Part shown: in pieces, positions 1 through 5,160 of the stretch
Numbering within the stretch: position 1 is the first letter of the stretch
How the letters are laid out: each line of letters starts with the position of its first letter
Origin: Gammaproteobacteria bacterium
GTDB taxonomy: Bacteria > Pseudomonadota > Gammaproteobacteria > SZUA-229
Length of the DNA stretch: 5,160 bases
Direction: 5' to 3'
Assembly: GCA_013138755.1 (NCBI GenBank)
Contig: WTCC01000066.1
Span: forward strand, 1-5,160
Notes under the pieces: generated by a model
Database searches by the model: none
What the model was told of the DNA's origin: nothing
What the model saw: only the letters and a program-made list of their open reading frames with translations
Program-made: the position numbers and the translations under genes

Positions 1-6
1 CTTTAA

Positions 7-837
7 TTATGCCAGTAACATTTTTAAACCAAGCAGTAACAGAAAAATTGAAAATACTTTCTTCAATAAAACATCTGAAATCGAATGCGCTAGTTTTGCA
101 CCTAAAGGTGCAAATAAAAAACTGCTAATTGCTATTACTGTAAAAGCTTGCATGTGCACGTAACCAACTAATGTTTTTGTTGTATTAGCTGAATCGTCGA
201 TGATATTCCAACCGTTGAATATGTAAGATGCGGTTGCAAAAACTGCGATGGGTAAGCCGCAAGCTGCGGAAGTTGCTATAGCATTTTTGATGTTTATTTT
301 ATGCCAATGCAAAAAAGGTACGGTGAGTGTGCCGCCACCGATACCGACTATCGATGAGATGCCGCCAATGATACTGCCACCGATAAATCCATTTGCTTTT
401 TTGATAGCTGACTCGTGCTGTTTGCTTTGATAATTGCCTAGCATCAATAGTGCGACGAAAATTTCAAATACGCCAAACACGGGTTTTAGTGTTGCTGTAT
501 CAAGTTGGGTTGCAAAGCCGGCTCCTAGCCAGGCACCAATGCCTATACCTGGCGCTAACACTAATACGGTAGGCCAGAGTACGGCACGTTTTTTATGATG
601 TGCAAGTGTGGATGAAATTGATGTGATGATAATTGTCGCTAATGATGTCGCGAGTGCGATATGCATTAGATGCTGTGGTTCATAACTCTGCGATGAAAAA
701 ATAAAATATAAAATCGGTACGATGATCAGTCCGCCACCAATGCCGAGCAGGCCGGCGGAAAAACCGGCGAAGGCACCGGTAAGAATATAGAGCAGTATTT
801 CTATCAGGTTTGAATCGATTAGTGTTAAGTCGGACAA
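7..837 (-). CDS. TauE/SafE-family (DUF81) membrane anion exporter
   Basis: This is a 276-residue polytopic inner-membrane protein. Its two halves repeat the family's hallmark: a glycine-rich GxGGG motif followed by a proline, seen as GLLGIGGGLIIVP (residues 29-41) and SSIVGIGGGTLTVP (161-174). About eight hydrophobic segments can be drawn, near 14-47, 59-78, 87-107, 117-134, 149-170, 185-205, 224-243 and 255-275. Length and architecture are normal for the family. Members export sulfite, sulfoacetate or other small organosulfur or carboxylate anions, but substrate cannot be read from sequence and many members are uncharacterised. The start is TTG. The frame is open only to the phosphatase stop five codons upstream, and no ATG lies in that stretch. 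The gene follows the CbbY-like gene by 15 bases and is probably co-transcribed and translationally coupled to it. The stop codon at 7-9 is inside the window, so the gene is complete. Confidence 0.9.
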   Translation of the reverse strand: MSDLTLIDSNLIEILLYILTGAFAGFSAGLLGIGGGLIIVPILYFIFSSQSYEPQHLMHIALATSLATIIITSISSTLAHHKKRAVLWPTVLVLAPGIGIGAWLGAGFATQLDTATLKPVFGVFEIFVALLMLGNYQSKQHESAIKKANGFIGGSIIGGISSIVGIGGGTLTVPFLHWHKINIKNAIATSAACGLPIAVFATASYIFNGWNIIDDSANTTKTLVGYVHMQAFTVIAISSFLFAPLGAKLAHSISDVLLKKVFSIFLLLLGLKMLLA

Positions 838-852
838 ATTTATCGGTCTTGG

Positions 853-1644
853 TTACTGTGTTTGAGCTTGTTGATGTAGTTGCTCTACGAGGTCGCAGTT
901 TAAATGTGTTGAGTTTTCGGCGTTGCCCGATATAACGGTGAACGCCTGATCGGGTTCTCCCATCTGGTCTAGTACGATGTCTGCTGCACTAAAGTCGTGT
1001 TCTTTAGTGTAATCATTAATAGTGATGATGGTTGTTAAGTTTGCACCTACGGAAGATTGTATGCCATTGGATGAGTCTTCAAAGGCGATGCATTCGTCAG
1101 CCGATAGATTCATTGCTTTTAAGGTGTAATCGTAAATGTCAGGTGCTGGTTTTTTAGCGGGCACGATATCGCCAGCAGCGATCACTTCAAACCAGTCGAT
1201 GGATTCAGCGCCTAGCGTGTGTGTTAGCAAAGCAGTAACATTTTCAGGAGTAGTCGTGGTGGCTATAGCCAGCCGGTAACCACGTTGGCGGGCTTCAGTG
1301 ATTAACCGTTCGACACCAGACCTCAGCGGTATTGCTCCAGTGGAGAGTAACTCTGTGTAATGACGGGTCTTTGCTGCATGCAACTCCGGTATCTTTTTTT
1401 CAAGATCTTCGGGGATATCATTTTTATCGAGATATTTTTCGGCATAGAATTTCATGCGTTCCTTGCCACCGGTTACTGCGAGTAATTCGCCGTAGGTTTC
1501 GACGCTCCAGTGCCAGTCTATGCCGTACTCATCAAATGCCTGATTAAATGCTACGCGATGTCCATCGCGCTCAGTATCTGACAGGGTTCCGTCCACATCA
1601 AAGATAAAAGCTTTAAGTTGAGATTGAGATGTTTGTGTATTCAT
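853..1644 (-). CDS. cbbY: CbbY-type HAD-superfamily sugar-phosphate phosphatase
   Basis: This is a 263-residue cytosolic HAD hydrolase of subfamily IA. Motif I is DVDGT (16-20), with nucleophile Asp16 and acid/base Asp18. Motif II falls in the IATTTT run (Thr129 likely). Motif III is the KPAPDIY segment with Lys165. Motif IV is the acidic pair Glu189-Asp190 in AFEDSSNG. The helical cap lies at about 24-105. Features typical of CbbY rather than of phosphoglycolate phosphatase or beta-phosphoglucomutase are the DTE after motif I, the DWHW stretch (43-46) and VTGGKER (57-63). Characterised CbbY dephosphorylates xylulose-1,5-bisphosphate, a misfire product that inhibits RuBisCO. Related proteins also occur in organisms without RuBisCO, where the substrate is unclear, so the symbol is by family resemblance. 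The ATG at 1644 is the only start available before motif I, and the ribosome site in front of it is weak. It is the first gene of a leftward pair with the TauE-like exporter. Confidence 0.87.
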   Translation of the reverse strand: MNTQTSQSQLKAFIFDVDGTLSDTERDGHRVAFNQAFDEYGIDWHWSVETYGELLAVTGGKERMKFYAEKYLDKNDIPEDLEKKIPELHAAKTRHYTELLSTGAIPLRSGVERLITEARQRGYRLAIATTTTPENVTALLTHTLGAESIDWFEVIAAGDIVPAKKPAPDIYDYTLKAMNLSADECIAFEDSSNGIQSSVGANLTTIITINDYTKEHDFSAADIVLDQMGEPDQAFTVISGNAENSTHLNCDLVEQLHQQAQTQ

Positions 1645-1700
1645 AAGGACGTTGTGTCGTAATCGTGTAAAAATATGGTAGTAGTTTACAGGATGGGTCT
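1645..1700. promoter_or_regulatory. divergent intergenic region with a possible rightward promoter
   Basis: These 56 bases separate the leftward cbbY-like gene from the rightward dehydrogenase gene, so promoters for both directions should lie here or just inside the coding ends. For the rightward gene a weak sigma-70-like pair is visible: TTGTGT (1652-1657) and TATGGT (1674-1679), 16 bases apart. This would put the transcript start just before the AGGA ribosome site. No convincing pair was found for the leftward gene. No clear operator palindrome is present. The elements match consensus only partly. Confidence 0.3.
1690..1693 (+). promoter_or_regulatory. ribosome binding site for the dehydrogenase gene
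   Basis: AGGA lies seven bases before the ATG at 1701. This supports that ATG as the start, consistent with the protein reaching its Rossmann motif by residue 11, as usual in the family. Confidence 0.6.
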
Positions 1701-2573
1701 ATGCAAAAAAACACAAAACTTGGGTGGGTTGGCTTAGGTGTGATGGGTGAGCCAATGTGTCATCACTTGATGGTAGCAGGGTATCCCATGTCGGTATTTA
1801 CTCGTACCAGAGACAAAGCAAGCCGTGTAGTAAATGATGGCGCGCAATGGTGTGATGCTCCAGTCGATATCAGCAATCAATGTGATGTTATCTTTACTAT
1901 GGTCGGTTCAGAGCAGGAAGTGCGAGAGATCTACTATTCAGATAATGGCCTATTTGCAGCAGATATTACTGATAAGATTTTTATTGACATGGGTACGACA
2001 GCACCGAGTCTTACGCTGGAAATAATGCGGTATGCCACCGAGAGAGGTGCGCAGGTTATCGATGCACCTGTTTCTGGTGGCGATATCGGTGCTAAAAATG
2101 CCAGCTTATCTATTATGGCTGGTGGTGACAGTGAGACTCTAAAGCGTGTGACTGGTTTATTTGAAAACCTGGGTAGTGTGCAGGTAATGGGTGAGTCTGG
2201 CAGTGGTCAGCATACAAAAATGTGTAATCAGATCGTTGTCGCGGGAACTATGATCGGTGTTTGTGAATCTTTGGTTTATGCCAGGCAGGCAGGGCTGGAT
2301 TGCGAAATGCTGGTAGCTGCAATCCGACGAGGCGCAGCAGGGTGCTGGTCATTAGACAATCTTGCGCCCAGAATTAATAAACAAGATTTCTCACCGGGTT
2401 TTATGGTCGATCATTTTATTAAAGATTTAGGTATCGCCTTGAGCGAGTCTGAGATGATGGAGCTAAATTTACCTGGTTTGTCGCTTGCCAAGTCATTATA
2501 TGAGAAGGTAAGTGACATGGGCATGGGTCAGAATGGTACGCAGGCATTGTTACTTGCTTTGAAAGAAAAATAA
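1701..2573 (+). CDS. 3-hydroxyisobutyrate dehydrogenase-family NAD(P)-dependent oxidoreductase
   Basis: This is a complete 290-residue beta-hydroxyacid dehydrogenase. The N-terminal Rossmann fold carries GLGVMG (11-16) as the dinucleotide-binding loop. The substrate-binding motif DAPVSGG spans 121-127. The catalytic segment has Lys173 and Asn176 in the GxxxKxxN pattern (169-176). A conserved KDLGIAL stretch (241-247) lies in the C-terminal helical domain. After the second beta strand the sequence is FTRTRDKA (33-40), with basic Arg35 and Arg37 and no acidic residue at the strand end, which favours NADP(H) over NAD(H); this is inference. Family members interconvert short beta-hydroxyacids and their semialdehydes, for example 3-hydroxyisobutyrate, tartronate semialdehyde or succinic semialdehyde/glyoxylate substrates. 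The exact substrate cannot be assigned. No valine-catabolism or glycerate genes are adjacent. The ABC exporter gene follows after 36 bases on the same strand. Confidence 0.9.
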   Translation: MQKNTKLGWVGLGVMGEPMCHHLMVAGYPMSVFTRTRDKASRVVNDGAQWCDAPVDISNQCDVIFTMVGSEQEVREIYYSDNGLFAADITDKIFIDMGTTAPSLTLEIMRYATERGAQVIDAPVSGGDIGAKNASLSIMAGGDSETLKRVTGLFENLGSVQVMGESGSGQHTKMCNQIVVAGTMIGVCESLVYARQAGLDCEMLVAAIRRGAAGCWSLDNLAPRINKQDFSPGFMVDHFIKDLGIALSESEMMELNLPGLSLAKSLYEKVSDMGMGQNGTQALLLALKEK

Positions 2574-2609
2574 TTAGAGTTGTTTTAGTCGTTAGATGAA
2601 GTATCAAGA

Positions 2610-4409
2610 ATGAATCAGAATCAATCAAGCACACCTGACCGGTATACATGGCAGAGCATTTTTGCCATTGTTAAACAACACAAAAAACCATTAATTCGAG
2701 CGAATATTATTGCTTTTTTAGCGGCGGCTATCAGTGTTCCTGTGCCGTTATTGATGCCGATGTTAGTCGACGAAGTTTTACTGGATAAACCAGGCAAGGT
2801 GATTGCGCTTTTATCCGATATATTTCCTCAAGAATGGTTAACACCCGTTAGTATCATCGCCTTTGTCATGGTGTTGTCTATGATGCTGAGACTGGTTGCT
2901 TTGTTGTTAGCTGTCTGGCAAACAAGAGAGTTCACCAGCGTGGCAAAAGATGTCACCTATCGTATCCGTGTGGGTTTATTACAACATTTGCAGAAAGTCT
3001 CTATGGCTGAATATGAGTCTGTTGGCTCGGGTTCAATCACATCTCATCTGGTGACTGATGTTACCGTAATCGATGATTTTCTAGGGTCTGCCTTGAGTAA
3101 GTTTATCGTTGCGGTGTTAACGGTTATCGGAGTTGCCGGTGTTCTACTCTGGATGCATTGGCAGTTAGCGACGTTTATCTTATTGATGAATCCAGTGGTC
3201 ATCTATTTCACTATGGTGATGGGTAAGCGCGTAAAAAACTTAAAGAGAAATGAAAACGTATCGTTTGAATTATTTCAACAGGCGTTAATCGAAACATTAG
3301 ATGGAATTCAGCAGATACGCGCCAGTAATAGAGAAGGTCATTATCTAGAACGTGTGGTTTCTCGTGCGCAGCAGCTTAAAAATAATATGATCGCTTTTGG
3401 CTGGAAAAGTGATGCAGCGAATCGTTTGTCGTTTTTTATCTTTTTAATGGGTTTTGAATTCTTCCGTGGACTGAGTATGGTCGTGGTTTTGTTCAGTGGT
3501 TTAAGTATTGGCGAGATGTTTGCGGTTTATGCTTATCTCTGGTTTATGATGGGGCCAGTACAGGAGATTTTAGGTATTCAGTACAGTTACTACAGTGCTA
3601 ACGCAGCGATGGAGCGGATAAATAAATTGCTGGCTATGCAGAAGGAACCTGAGTATCAACATAATCAGAATCCATTTATTGATAAACATACCGTTGGATT
3701 AAGTGTAGAAAATATTTGTTTTTCCTATGGTGAAGGTCTGCCCGTTTTAGATGGGGTAAGTTTATCGATAGCTGAAGGTGAAAAGGTCGCATTGGTTGGT
3801 GCGAGTGGTGGTGGTAAGTCGACACTGGTGCAGATTATCTTAGGTTTATACCCGGCTGATTCGGGTGAGTTATATTTTGACGGGGTCAATCTAGATCAGA
3901 TTGGGTTGGATGTTGTACGTGAAAATGTGGCGACGGTGTTGCAACAGCCAGCTATGTTTAATGATACGGTAAGAGCTAACTTGTCACTCGGTCGCGATGT
4001 TGATGACGATGCTATCTGGCAAGCATTGGATATAGCGCAGATGCGTCAAACGGTGAATGAGATGCCAGAGCAGCTGGATAGCATTATTGGTCGCAGTGGT
4101 ATTCGTTTATCCGGTGGGCAGCGTCAACGCTTAGCGATTGCGCGTATGATTCTGGCGGATCCGAAAGTAGTTATTCTAGATGAAGCAACTTCGTCGCTGG
4201 ACACTGAAACTGAAGCGCTGTTGCATGAGGCGATGCATGAGTTTTTGCAGAATAGAACGACGTTAATTATTGCGCATAGATTAAGCGCAGTGCAGCAGGC
4301 TGATCGTGTTCTGGTGTTCGATGCAGGTAAGATTATCGATGAAGGTCACCATCATGAGCTGATAAATAAAGATGGCCTATATCGTGATTTATATGGCAAT
4401 AGAAGTTAA
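2610..4409 (+). CDS. ABC exporter half-transporter, fused membrane and ATPase domains
   Basis: This is a 599-residue type IV ABC exporter subunit, full length for the MsbA/MdlB-like class, and is expected to work as a homodimer in the inner membrane. The membrane domain (about 25-335) has six hydrophobic segments near 30-50, 80-103, 162-182, 184-205, 272-296 and 302-320. The ATPase domain (about 364-599) is intact: likely A-loop Tyr373, Walker A GASGGGKST (397-405), Q-loop Gln445, signature LSGGQ (500-504), Walker B VVILDE (520-525) with catalytic Glu525, D-loop SLD (529-531) and H-loop His556. It should therefore be an active pump. The cargo (lipid, peptide or drug) cannot be read from the sequence. 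No peptidase domain or partner half-transporter is visible. The ATG at 2610 has only a modest GAAG (2598-2601) ribosome site eight bases upstream. It may be co-transcribed with the dehydrogenase before it and the outer-membrane protein after it. Confidence 0.92.
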   Translation: MNQNQSSTPDRYTWQSIFAIVKQHKKPLIRANIIAFLAAAISVPVPLLMPMLVDEVLLDKPGKVIALLSDIFPQEWLTPVSIIAFVMVLSMMLRLVALLLAVWQTREFTSVAKDVTYRIRVGLLQHLQKVSMAEYESVGSGSITSHLVTDVTVIDDFLGSALSKFIVAVLTVIGVAGVLLWMHWQLATFILLMNPVVIYFTMVMGKRVKNLKRNENVSFELFQQALIETLDGIQQIRASNREGHYLERVVSRAQQLKNNMIAFGWKSDAANRLSFFIFLMGFEFFRGLSMVVVLFSGLSIGEMFAVYAYLWFMMGPVQEILGIQYSYYSANAAMERINKLLAMQKEPEYQHNQNPFIDKHTVGLSVENICFSYGEGLPVLDGVSLSIAEGEKVALVGASGGGKSTLVQIILGLYPADSGELYFDGVNLDQIGLDVVRENVATVLQQPAMFNDTVRANLSLGRDVDDDAIWQALDIAQMRQTVNEMPEQLDSIIGRSGIRLSGGQRQRLAIARMILADPKVVILDEATSSLDTETEALLHEAMHEFLQNRTTLIIAHRLSAVQQADRVLVFDAGKIIDEGHHHELINKDGLYRDLYGNRS

Positions 4410-4424
4410 TATTTGCATTTCACG

Positions 4425-4438
4425 ATTAAGCGGTTAAT
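4425..4438. repeat. short perfect inverted repeat ATTAA-4-TTAAT
   Basis: ATTAA (4425-4429) and TTAAT (4434-4438) flank GCGG in the 44-base gap between the ABC exporter and the outer-membrane protein. The stem is only five A/T pairs with no T run after it, so it is not an intrinsic terminator. It could be a small operator or chance in AT-rich DNA. The lack of a terminator here leaves room for read-through into the downstream gene. Confidence 0.25.
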
Positions 4439-4441
4439 TGC

Positions 4442-4447
4442 AGAGGA
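4442..4447 (+). promoter_or_regulatory. ribosome binding site that decides the start of the barrel protein
   Basis: AGAGGA sits six bases before the ATG at 4454, good spacing for a Shine-Dalgarno. A second in-frame ATG at 4469 (residue 6) has only an AGG directly against it, which is too close to work well. The first ATG is therefore preferred. Either start leaves an intact signal peptide. Confidence 0.6.
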
Positions 4448-4453
4448 TTTAAA

Positions 4454-4984
4454 ATGAGATCAGATAGGATGAAAAAGTTATTTATTGGTTTTTTTGTAAC
4501 AGTGCTATCCGGCTATTCGGTCGTGGTGAGTGCTGCCAGTGTCGGAACGGGTGGTGTCAGTACAGCATTTTCAAAAAATTCGACCAGTATCGGTGTTGTT
4601 GTCGGTTCCGGAAGCTCGTTTAATGATGACTATATTATTTTGGGTGTTGGTGTTGGGTACTATATAACCAATGGTTTAGAACTTGGTATTGACCTGCAAC
4701 ACTGGTTCTCGGGTGACCCTTCCATCACAAAAATTAGCCCGCAGATCAGGTATGTTTTCACTCAGCCGAAAGTTATCAAGCCTTATGTTGGTGTGTTTTA
4801 TCGTCGAACATTTGTTGATGATTTCGATGATCAGGATTCTTTTGGTTATCGTGCGGGTGCTTATTTCTCAGCTAAAAGTGGCGTTTATATCGGTGGCGGT
4901 ATTGTCTATGAAGAATATACCGATTGTAATTTCGGCGATTGTTCAAGTACCTATCCGGAAATTCTGTTTACAGTGAGTTTTTGA
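4454..4984 (+). CDS. small outer-membrane beta-barrel protein (OmpX/OmpW-like size), function unknown
   Basis: This 176-residue protein has a clear Sec signal peptide: basic residues 1-8, hydrophobic core about 9-26, and a VSA-A site suggesting cleavage after Ala27. The mature part (about 149 residues) alternates polar and hydrophobic or aromatic residues in eight stretches: roughly 44-54, 59-71, 73-85, 91-103, 107-121, 128-140, 142-155 and 166-176. It ends in FTVSF, a terminal phenylalanine typical of substrates of the outer-membrane barrel assembly machinery. This fits an eight-stranded barrel. An acidic loop VDDFDDQD (121-128) and a cysteine pair in CNFGDC (158-163), likely a disulfide in the last extracellular loop, stand out. 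I do not recognise a named family beyond the general outer-membrane beta-barrel fold. It lies 44 bases after the ABC exporter on the same strand, so shared transcription is possible, but functional linkage is unproven. Confidence 0.8.
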   Translation: MRSDRMKKLFIGFFVTVLSGYSVVVSAASVGTGGVSTAFSKNSTSIGVVVGSGSSFNDDYIILGVGVGYYITNGLELGIDLQHWFSGDPSITKISPQIRYVFTQPKVIKPYVGVFYRRTFVDDFDDQDSFGYRAGAYFSAKSGVYIGGGIVYEEYTDCNFGDCSSTYPEILFTVSF

Positions 4985-5000
4985 TGATCGGTTAATCAAA

Positions 5001-5044
5001 AAATATGATATTTACCTAAAAACTTGAGGAAGCTAAAAATATCA
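5001..5044. repeat. nested AT-rich inverted repeats upstream of the pilus ATPase gene
   Basis: A 13-base palindrome with a central G (AAATAT, G, ATATTT at 5001-5013) is followed by a distal copy of the same half. TGATATTT (5006-5013) and AAATATCA (5037-5044) form an eight-base inverted repeat 23 bases apart. They lie in the 116-base gap between the barrel gene and the pilus gene. No T run follows, so a terminator is unlikely. A regulator site is possible, but chance is a real alternative in such AT-rich DNA. Confidence 0.3.
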
Positions 5045-5056
5045 CTTTTCAGTGTC

Positions 5057-5062
5057 TATACT
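5057..5062 (+). promoter_or_regulatory. possible -10 element for the pilus ATPase gene
   Basis: TATACT matches the sigma-70 -10 consensus at five of six positions and sits 38 bases before the ATG at 5101. No good -35 hexamer lies 16-18 bases upstream, where the sequence is A-rich. If it is a promoter it may need an activator, perhaps bound at the AT-rich inverted repeats just upstream. This is a weak call. Confidence 0.22.
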
Positions 5063-5100
5063 GAGTAACACTATTTCACCAATATCCTCAGGCTGTCGAT

Positions 5101-5160
5101 ATGAAAGTTACTCCTTATTTGAAAGTGCTCGCCGAGAAAGAAGGTTCAGATGTCTATCTC
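5101..5160 (+). CDS. type IV pilus retraction ATPase, PilT/PilU family (5' fragment)
   Basis: Only the first 20 codons are present and the gene runs off the right edge. The peptide begins MKVTPYLKVLAEKEGSDVYL. This matches the start of PilT/PilU ATPases, where a short helix ending in an EKxGSD or QGASD-type motif leads into the N-terminal PAS-like domain. The EKEGSDVYL wording is closer to PilU-type proteins than to classic PilT. Members are hexameric cytoplasmic ATPases that power pilus retraction and twitching motility. The ATG is preceded by a weak AGG at 5090-5092, eight bases upstream. The Walker motifs lie beyond the window, so PilT versus PilU and gene integrity cannot be settled here. 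Confidence 0.72.
   Translation, partial: MKVTPYLKVLAEKEGSDVYL

Noticed and set aside
248..430. Plus-strand open frame of 60 codons inside the exporter gene.
   Set aside because: It is antisense to a conserved membrane protein gene and shows no recognisable protein features; it is a shadow frame.
1332..1547. Plus-strand open frame of 71 codons antisense to cbbY.
   Set aside because: The opposite strand encodes the conserved HAD cap domain, and this frame has no convincing ribosome site or family signature.
7..2573. A sulfoglycolysis-like set: TauE exporter plus a beta-hydroxyacid dehydrogenase resembling sulfolactaldehyde reductase (YihU).
   Set aside because: The dehydrogenase has the ordinary DAPVSGG substrate motif, not the VGR-type variant I recall for YihU. 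The two genes are divergently transcribed, and no isomerase, kinase or aldolase for sulfoquinovose is present.
2419..2649. Minus-strand open frame spanning the dehydrogenase end and ABC exporter start.
   Set aside because: It overlaps two well-supported genes on the other strand and its translation looks non-protein-like.
4413..4439. TTGCAT and TTAATT as a promoter for the barrel gene.
   Set aside because: Spacing is only 15 bases and the -10 match is poor, so it is not better than chance in this AT-rich gap.
4683..4976. 97-codon plus-strand frame overlapping the barrel gene.
   Set aside because: It is a shifted reading of the barrel gene. The barrel frame has a signal peptide, beta pattern and terminal phenylalanine.
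4978..5003. Hairpin TTTTTGAT / ATCAAAAA after the barrel stop codon as a terminator.
   Set aside because: The stem is almost all A/T and is followed by A residues rather than a T run, so it does not fit an intrinsic terminator on the plus strand.

Overview
This window looks like ordinary chromosomal DNA from a Gram-negative proteobacterium, most likely a gammaproteobacterium. The evidence is a small outer-membrane barrel protein with a signal peptide, the start of a type IV pilus retraction ATPase gene at the right edge, and housekeeping metabolic families. Base composition is moderately AT-leaning by eye and similar throughout. I see no mobile element, tRNA, rRNA, CRISPR array or phage gene, and no sign of recent transfer.

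Left part (1-1644, minus strand): two genes read leftward as a likely operon. A CbbY-type HAD phosphatase (853-1644) comes first. A TauE/SafE-family membrane exporter (7-837) follows 15 bases later and starts with TTG, in the same reading frame as the phosphatase.

Centre and right (1701-5160, plus strand): a 56-base divergent intergenic region separates the left pair from a rightward series. This begins with a 3-hydroxyisobutyrate dehydrogenase-family oxidoreductase (1701-2573), probably NADP(H)-linked. A full-length half-size ABC exporter with fused membrane and ATPase domains (2610-4409) follows after 36 bases. After 44 more bases comes a small secreted protein (4454-4984) that reads as an eight-stranded outer-membrane beta-barrel. 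A 116-base AT-rich gap follows, then the first 20 codons of a PilT/PilU-type ATPase gene (5101 to the window end).

Co-operation between the genes is only partly inferable. The CbbY phosphatase suggests removal of misfire sugar bisphosphates, classically alongside RuBisCO, but no RuBisCO gene is in view. The dehydrogenase, ABC exporter and barrel could share a transcript, but nothing in the sequence ties them to one pathway. No gene-free stretch exceeds 300 bases. I did not find a convincing new system. The most notable points are the TTG-started in-frame gene pair, the uncharacterised barrel with a tight cysteine pair, and the symmetric AT-rich elements before the pilus gene.
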